Program-made: the position numbers and the translations under genes | Part shown: piece by piece, positions 58,737-64,000 of the stretch | Position numbering within the stretch: the stretch's first letter is position 1 | Layout of the letters: each line of letters begins with the position of its first letter | NCBI GenBank assembly: GCA_023381535.1 | Contig: JAMCSN010000022.1 | Location: forward strand, 18,249 to 82,248 | DNA from: Bacteroidota bacterium | GTDB lineage: Bacteria; Bacteroidota; Ignavibacteria; Ignavibacteriales; Melioribacteraceae | Reading direction: 5' to 3' | Length of the DNA stretch: 64,000 bases | Notes under the pieces: model-generated | What the model was told of the DNA's origin: nothing | The model's database searches: none | What the model saw: only the letters and a program-made list of their open reading frames with translations

Positions 58737-61198
58737 AAATTTCTTAAGATGGTCTCCAATTGTTCTTCGTTCTCAACAATTACTTCGCGTGCTTTGCTTC
58801 CTTCCGATGGTCCAACAATTCCCGCTTGTTCAAGCTGATCGACAATTCTGGCGGCGCGCGAGTAACCTAACTTCAATCTTCTTTGCAGCAAAGATACGGA
58901 ACCTTGCTGATGTCTTACAATAACACGTGCAGCATCTTCGAACATCGGGTCTAGGTCGTTAAGGTAGTCGCCCAGTCCTTCTTTCTTTTTATCGTACAGC
59001 GACGGGAGGAAATATCTTTTCGCAAAACCTTTCTGCATATAAATGTAATTAGTAATCTTTTCGACTTCTTCGGTTGAGATAAAAGCGTTTTGAATTCTGA
59101 TCGGCTTCGGCATTCCGCCGGGTAAAAACAGCATGTCTCCGCTGCCAAGCAATTGTTCTGCGCCGTTCATATCAAGAATTGTTCGCGAATCAATTTTGGT
59201 TGCAACTTGATAAGCCATTCTTGCGCTGAAGTTTGCCTTGATAACTCCGGTAATAACATTCACGGACGGACGCTGCGTTGCCAATATCAAATGAATGCCG
59301 ACAGCGCGCGCAAGCTGAGCCAAACGTGCAATCGGTTCTTCAACTTCTTTTCCCGATGTGATCATCAAATCTGCCAATTCATCGATCACAATAATTATAT
59401 ACGGCATTTTGTGATGCTTCATCTCGTCGGTGTCTTTCGGTCTCGTCTTGGGGTTCAAAACTTTTTTATTGTAGTCAACGATATTCCGCACGCCGGCTTT
59501 TGCAAGTTTATCATACCGCTTCTCCATCTCGTACTCAACAGCTTTCAAAGCAAGAAGAGAATTTGACGGATTCGTAATTATTTCTTCTTCGAGATCGGGC
59601 GAGACAGCAAGAAAATGTTTTGTAAGTTTTTTATAGAACGACAATTCAATTTTCTTCGGGTCGATGATTACAAATTTTACGTCTGACGGATGCTTGGCAT
59701 AAATCAAACTGTTGATGATCATGTTAATACCGACGCTTTTTCCCGAGCCGGTAGAACCGGCAATAAGCAAGTGCGGCATTTTTGCCAAGTCGGTAATATA
59801 AACGTCGCCCGCAATTGTTTTGCCGAGAGCGAGCGGAAGCTCTGCTTTGGAATCTTTCACTTTAGCAATTACCGAACGTGCTCTTACAATTGTAGCTTCG
59901 GCATTCGGTATCTCAACACCGATTGCGCTCTTACCCGGTATAGGCGCAATGATTCTAATACCGCGCGCAGCCAGCGCAAGAGCAATGTCGTGCTCAAGGC
60001 TAACGATGCGGCTGATTTTAACACCCGGCGCCGGAACGATTTCATAAAGTGTTACAACAGGACCCGGCGTAACGGTGATGTCTTCAATCTGAATATCGAA
60101 CAGCGCGAGTTTTTCTTTAAGCAGCTCGGCATTTCGCTTCAGTTCGCTTTCCTGAACTTTCACGCCTTCTTCTTCGGCAGCAATCAGTAAATCCAACTTA
60201 GGCGGAATGTATTCGATTTCTTCATCCCATTGATCCGGCAATGCGGCTTCCGCAGCTTTATCAACAGCAGGAATTATATCTTCATCTTTTGGTTTCGATT
60301 CCGGTTTCTTAGTCTTAGCTTGTTCAGCGGCTTTTTCAAATTCATGTTCAATCAGTTTTTCCGGTACATCTTTTTTAACGATTGTAATTTTCGTCTCGGA
60401 ATCTTCCTGTGCTAACTTGTCGTCTTCATTATCTTTGAACAAAGATCTTAATTTGCTCTCGCCGCGCAGACTTTTGATTTTCTCTAAATTGTCTTCCGGG
60501 TTCTTTTCACCGGTTGGTTTGATGAAAATGTTATCTTCGTCTTTAGCTCTGAAAAGGTTTTTTATGATTTCGATCAGCGAACTGAATTTAAAATCGAACG
60601 CGATTATCATTGTAACAAGAAGCGCGGCTCCCAGAAAAATTATACTTCCCACGCCGCCGAGCAGCCTGCTTAAGACCGTTCCAAAGAAATAACCGACCTT
60701 GCCCGACAGTTCGTAAACGCTTGTGAAGAGTGAAATCTCCGGTGTGTACTGAAGCATTCCGAAAAACGTAGAGATGATTATTCCAACCACAAGCAAAAAA
60801 TTAGAAAGGTGAAGCGCGAGTTTGTAATTTTTTTCTTTTCGTAATACCGTATAACCCCAGATAAACATTATTGCCGGAAATATTAGCGAGAAATAACCGA
60901 TCGTGGATCGAACAAAAAAGTGAGATATATAAGAACCAAAAATTCCAAGCCAGTTATGGGTTGTTGCCGCTTTGTTTTGTAGTTCGGGATTGGTTTCAAA
61001 AATGTTGAACTGATCAATGAACCGGTAGGAAAAGTAAGATTCGTCATCACGCGAATACGAAAGCACGCTTAGGAAAATCAGAAGCGCAAAGACAATAAGC
61101 AGAATCCCCAGAAGCTTTTTCTTTTTTTCTGGAGACAGAACAAAAAACCGTCCTCCCATGGCGGAGGAATTTTCTTTAGATTTATCTTTTCTGGGCAT
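58733..61198 (-). CDS. ftsK: DNA translocase FtsK
   Basis: An 821-residue FtsK/SpoIIIE pump that moves chromosomal DNA at the septum. Four N-terminal helices (about 30-210) anchor it; a charged linker follows (about 215-330). The motor has Walker A GSTGSGKS near 480 and Walker B YIIIVIDELADLM, and a C-terminal gamma winged helix (SVSLLQRRLKLGYSRAARIV) reads orienting sequences and activates Xer recombination. A xer gene is at 43713-44603. Confidence 0.97.
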   Translation of the reverse strand: MPRKDKSKENSSAMGGRFFVLSPEKKKKLLGILLIVFALLIFLSVLSYSRDDESYFSYRFIDQFNIFETNPELQNKAATTHNWLGIFGSYISHFFVRSTIGYFSLIFPAIMFIWGYTVLRKEKNYKLALHLSNFLLVVGIIISTFFGMLQYTPEISLFTSVYELSGKVGYFFGTVLSRLLGGVGSIIFLGAALLVTMIIAFDFKFSSLIEIIKNLFRAKDEDNIFIKPTGEKNPEDNLEKIKSLRGESKLRSLFKDNEDDKLAQEDSETKITIVKKDVPEKLIEHEFEKAAEQAKTKKPESKPKDEDIIPAVDKAAEAALPDQWDEEIEYIPPKLDLLIAAEEEGVKVQESELKRNAELLKEKLALFDIQIEDITVTPGPVVTLYEIVPAPGVKISRIVSLEHDIALALAARGIRIIAPIPGKSAIGVEIPNAEATIVRARSVIAKVKDSKAELPLALGKTIAGDVYITDLAKMPHLLIAGSTGSGKSVGINMIINSLIYAKHPSDVKFVIIDPKKIELSFYKKLTKHFLAVSPDLEEEIITNPSNSLLALKAVEYEMEKRYDKLAKAGVRNIVDYNKKVLNPKTRPKDTDEMKHHKMPYIIIVIDELADLMITSGKEVEEPIARLAQLARAVGIHLILATQRPSVNVITGVIKANFSARMAYQVATKIDSRTILDMNGAEQLLGSGDMLFLPGGMPKPIRIQNAFISTEEVEKITNYIYMQKGFAKRYFLPSLYDKKKEGLGDYLNDLDPMFEDAARVIVRHQQGSVSLLQRRLKLGYSRAARIVDQLEQAGIVGPSEGSKAREVIVENEEQLETILRNL

Positions 61199-61200
61199 CC

Positions 61201-61968
61201 TTAGGAAGCCTTGGAATCATTACTAATTTCTTTATGTACGTTTCCAGTTTCCAATTTCTTAATTGTGCCGGAAACATAGTAAGGAATAAGATCGATAGTT
61301 CCAAACTGAGCACAATATTTTATGTCAGCGGTAAATCCGTTTTCTATTAAAAGTTTTCCGTGCTCGGATTCTTTAAGCAGCTTCAAAAGATTTTTACCAA
61401 ATGTTTTATTTAGCACAAGACTTGCGCGACCGGAATCGCCCACTTCGATATCAGCACTCAACTCTTTCATCTCACCTATTAGCCTTCCGGCGCAGACGGC
61501 ATCTTCCAAATTGAAACCGGCATTGTTACCGGCGCAAATTATTTCCAAGTCCTTATCAAGTTTGACCAAATGATTAGCAATTGCGGGCAGGTTGTTGAAG
61601 CTGCACACAAAAAGATTTTCAGAAAACTTCGCTTTTACGATCGACTTCGAACCGTTAGTCGTGTAAAGAATTATAGATTTACCCGCGACCGTTGCCGGAG
61701 TATATTCCAACGGAGAATTACCAAGATTAAACCCTTCCACTTTCTTCGTGTTTCGTTCGCCGCCTAAAATGGTTTGACCGCCGAACGCATTGCCTGAAAC
61801 CTTCATCGCAAAATCTACCGTGCTGACGGGAATGATTTCCCTTGCGCCGTTTTGCAACGCGGTTACAATTACGGTTGTCGCACGCAGTACGTCAATCACT
61901 ACAGAAGTCTTGCCTGTAAAATACAGTTCGTCAAAATGATGATTGGAATAATGTACGTTAATCTTCAT
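61201..61968 (-). CDS. ComB-family 2-phosphosulfolactate phosphatase-like protein
   Basis: A 255-residue protein matching ComB across its length: VVIDVLRATTVIVTALQNGA (about 23-42), GGERNTKKVEGFNLGNSPLE (about 69-88) and CAGNNAGFNLEDAVCAGRLI. In methanogens ComB hydrolyses 2-phosphosulfolactate on the way to coenzyme M. No comA or other sulfonate gene is nearby. Many bacteria carry this family without a known coenzyme M route, so the real substrate is open. It lies two bases from both neighbours. Confidence 0.85.
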   Translation of the reverse strand: MKINVHYSNHHFDELYFTGKTSVVIDVLRATTVIVTALQNGAREIIPVSTVDFAMKVSGNAFGGQTILGGERNTKKVEGFNLGNSPLEYTPATVAGKSIILYTTNGSKSIVKAKFSENLFVCSFNNLPAIANHLVKLDKDLEIICAGNNAGFNLEDAVCAGRLIGEMKELSADIEVGDSGRASLVLNKTFGKNLLKLLKESEHGKLLIENGFTADIKYCAQFGTIDLIPYYVSGTIKKLETGNVHKEISNDSKAS

Positions 61969-61969
61969 A

Positions 61970-63052
61970 TCAGTTTTTCACAAATGGAAGTTTAGTAATA
62001 ACCGCCGGAACTTCTTTCCCGCGAATTACAAAATTGACAGTTGAACCTTCTTGGGCAAATTGCGTTTCTACATAACCGAGCGCGATTGCCTTTTCCAGAA
62101 CCGGACTTACCGTTCCGCTGGTGATGTGACCGACCACATTTCCATTCACGGAAATATCGTAACCGTGTCTTGGAAATGCTTTCTCTTCGGAGATCATCGG
62201 AACCAGCTTTCGTTTCATCCCTTCTTCTTTAACTTTAACCAAAACATTCTTTGCGATAAATTCATACTTCTTCAGCTTTGTAATCCAACCTAGTCCCGCT
62301 TCTAAAGTATTGGTTGTTTGATCGATATCGTTTCCGTAAAGACAGAAACCCATTTCAAGACGCAGAGAATCTCTTGCGCCCAAACCGACCGGCTGAATAT
62401 TAAATTCTTTCCCGGCTTCGAACAATTTATTCCAAACCCTTTCGGCATCTGCTTCATCGCCTTTAAAATATAATTCGTAACCAAGCTCGCCGGTATAACC
62501 GGTGCGGGAAACAATCATATTTATGCCTGCAACTTTGGCAAAGAAAAAGTGATAGTATTCGAGATCGAGAGTTTTATCGCAAATTTTTTGAACTGCGTCT
62601 TTCGACTTTGGACCTTGAACCGCAAGCAAAGAATACTCATCGCTTTCATCGAGCAGGTCCACGCCGAATAAGTTGTTTTCTTTCATCCAATTAAAATCTT
62701 TGTCTTTGTTGGACGCATTAACAACTAGCATAAATTCTTTTTCATTGATTCGGTAAACTAAAAGGTCGTCAACTATGCCTCCGTCGGGATAGCACATTGC
62801 AGAATACTGAACTCTTCCGTCCGTCAGTTGCGACGCATCGTTTACAGTGATGTGCTGGACAAAATCCAATGCTTTGTCGCCGCGGATAATTATCTCGCCC
62901 ATGTGCGAAACATCGAAGACTCCGACAGAATTGCGCACGGCTTTGTGTTCGGCAATAATTGATGAATACTGTACAGGCATTTTGAATCCCGCAAAGTCAA
63001 CCAACTTTGCGCCAAGTTTTTCATGAATCGAATAAAATTTTGTCTTTTTCAT
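61970..63052 (-). CDS. gcvT: Glycine cleavage system aminomethyltransferase (T protein)
   Basis: A 360-residue GcvT that releases ammonia from the aminomethyl-lipoyl H protein and passes the methylene to tetrahydrofolate. GVFDVSHMGEI (about 43-53), VDDLLVYRI, SRTGYTGELGYEL (about 184-196) and GLGARDSLRLEMG (about 222-234) match the family, including the catalytic Asp before SHMGE. Genes for H and P proteins are not in the window. Confidence 0.96.
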   Translation of the reverse strand: MKKTKFYSIHEKLGAKLVDFAGFKMPVQYSSIIAEHKAVRNSVGVFDVSHMGEIIIRGDKALDFVQHITVNDASQLTDGRVQYSAMCYPDGGIVDDLLVYRINEKEFMLVVNASNKDKDFNWMKENNLFGVDLLDESDEYSLLAVQGPKSKDAVQKICDKTLDLEYYHFFFAKVAGINMIVSRTGYTGELGYELYFKGDEADAERVWNKLFEAGKEFNIQPVGLGARDSLRLEMGFCLYGNDIDQTTNTLEAGLGWITKLKKYEFIAKNVLVKVKEEGMKRKLVPMISEEKAFPRHGYDISVNGNVVGHITSGTVSPVLEKAIALGYVETQFAQEGSTVNFVIRGKEVPAVITKLPFVKN

Positions 63053-63064
63053 TTTTAGCCGGAA

Positions 63065-63712
63065 TTATTTTTGCGGTAGTTTTTTCCAATCACTTAAGAA
63101 TTTTTCTAATCCGATATCCGTAAGCGGATGACGGAATAATTTTTCTATAACATCAAACGGCATCGTTGCAACATCGGCACCCATCAAAGCTGCATCAACA
63201 AGATGAAGCGGGTTGCGGATACTTGCAACAAGCACTTGCGTTGTGTAATTATAATTTCTGTAGATCTGTACGATCTGCTGAACTAAATCCATTCCAACAT
63301 GACTAATGTCGTCCAAGCGACCGACGAACGGACTGATGTACGTTGCACCGGCTTTTGCTGCAAGCAAAGCTTGTGACGGCGAGAAGCACAATGTTACGTT
63401 TGTATTTATTCCTTCTTCGCTCAAAGATTTAACTGCTTTGATTCCTTCTTTAATTAGAGGAACCTTTACAACAATATTTTTGTGAATTTTAGAAAGTTCG
63501 TGCGCTTCTTTCATAATTCCGTCGTAGTCTGTGGAAACGACTTCGGCGCTGATGGGGCCATCGACAATTTTAATAATCTCATCAAGCAGTTCACGGAAAT
63601 TTTTTCCTTCTTTGGAAACCAACGAGGGATTTGTAGTTACGCCGTCAAGCAAACCATACGATGCGGCTTCTCTAATTTCTTTTATGTTAGCGGTGTCTAT
63701 GAAAAATTTCAT
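63065..63712 (-). CDS. Transaldolase, small fructose-6-phosphate aldolase-like form
   Basis: A 215-residue single-domain TIM barrel of the short transaldolase/FSA group. The N-terminal [24 protein letters not shown] and the Schiff-base Lys in IVVKVPL (about 84-90) are visible, as are [20 protein letters not shown] near 164-183. It acts in the non-oxidative pentose phosphate pathway or cleaves fructose 6-phosphate; the two cannot be told apart by eye. AAGGAA precedes its ATG. It is the first gene of the long minus-strand run. Confidence 0.93.
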   Translation of the reverse strand: MKFFIDTANIKEIREAASYGLLDGVTTNPSLVSKEGKNFRELLDEIIKIVDGPISAEVVSTDYDGIMKEAHELSKIHKNIVVKVPLIKEGIKAVKSLSEEGINTNVTLCFSPSQALLAAKAGATYISPFVGRLDDISHVGMDLVQQIVQIYRNYNYTTQVLVASIRNPLHLVDAALMGADVATMPFDVIEKLFRHPLTDIGLEKFLSDWKKLPQK

Positions 63713-63998
63713 CTTAATTCCTTCCCTTTAATTAAATGTTTCGCTATTGGAAAATTAATAAAAATCGAGACAATAATAAGTGAACAAAAATGTAAGTATT
63801 TATGCGTATTCTCTTGTCACATCTTCCCCGGTTTTAGTGGATAAGAAATGAAATGATTGCGGATTTAACTTTACGTCTTCGAGAATTTTTATTCGAACAA
63901 AATATTTTATCTGTAATCTCAAATGAGTTGAAATGATTCCTTCTTTCATATTATCCGCAAGTGAAGGATGAACTTTAAGAAATTAGAGAAGCCGCATC
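63660..63998. repeat. 22-base perfect inverted repeat, one arm inside transaldolase
   Basis: The plus strand at 63660-63681 (codons 12-19 of the transaldolase on the minus strand) is the exact reverse complement of 63977-63998 at the window edge. The arms are 295 nt apart and homology stops at once on both sides. The stretch between, 63713-63976, is AT-rich and shows no convincing gene. A chance 22-base match is unlikely at this scale; the cause could be a true repeat or an assembly artefact near a contig end. Confidence 0.6.
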
Positions 63999-64000
63999 TC

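Noticed and set aside
59690..60190. 166-codon open frame antisense to ftsK
   Set aside because: Covers the FtsK motor domain, cysteine- and asparagine-rich as expected for a shadow frame.
63800..63950. Short minus-strand frame upstream of transaldolase
   Set aside because: Careful reading gives only about 38 codons with no family features and no ribosome site.

Overview
This window looks like a stretch of core chromosome from a free-living Gram-negative member of the Bacteroidota/Ignavibacteria line (Ignavibacterium/Melioribacter-like). This placement comes from gene content and promoter style; no marker tree could be run. There is a lipid A branch (lpxB, a DUF374 acyltransferase, lpxK, an MsbA-type flippase), lolA, an outer-membrane barrel, pyruvate phosphate dikinase, MEP-pathway ispD and polyphosphate kinase. 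Several leaders carry the Bacteroidota promoter pattern TTTG, 19-21 nt, TAnnTTTG (best example in front of rpmE). Shine-Dalgarno-like GGAG/AAGGA sites are also present, which is less typical of Bacteroidia. I saw no rRNA, tRNA, transposase, CRISPR array or prophage.

Left half (1-36285), mostly plus strand. A partial ECF sigma factor sits on the minus strand at the edge. It is followed by a STAS protein, purA, a membrane histidine kinase, dCMP deaminase and ppk1. A convergent NRAMP-UspA fusion transporter comes next, then mrp-nfu-tpiA. After that comes a large GH2-like membrane protein whose promoter spacer holds a run of eight C. It is followed by the tightly packed run smc-HAD phosphatase-methyltransferase-lpxB-DUF374-lpxK-ppdK-queA. 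A three-way-junction palindromic element precedes ispD. plsY-gpsA, a polysaccharide deacetylase, a methyltransferase and recG follow. This half ends with a four-gene operon of two D-Ala-D-Ala-ligase-like ATP-grasp enzymes, a GNAT acetyltransferase and a lysine 2,3-aminomutase homologue.

Right half (36300-63712), all minus strand. Read in the direction of transcription it holds: transaldolase-gcvT-comB-ftsK-lolA-flippase-barrel-uppP-cyclophilin-holA; an ECF sigma factor with a putative anti-sigma; rpmE; rsmB-rodZ-ligA-small protein; a second STAS; and a cell-envelope run of 7TM-HD phosphodiesterase, xerD, SPOR lipoprotein, msbA, O-antigen ligase with an inserted beta-propeller, GT2, nadK and a thioredoxin-like protein. 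A strong bidirectional terminator (36306-36334) separates the two converging halves.

Most of the window is housekeeping. The best candidates for something new are the ATP-grasp/GNAT/KamA operon, whose ends suggest a beta-lysine-containing small molecule and whose first gene appears to start at ATT; the C8 tract inside a promoter; the three-way-junction element abutting ispD; and the O-antigen ligase with a propeller in its periplasmic loop.
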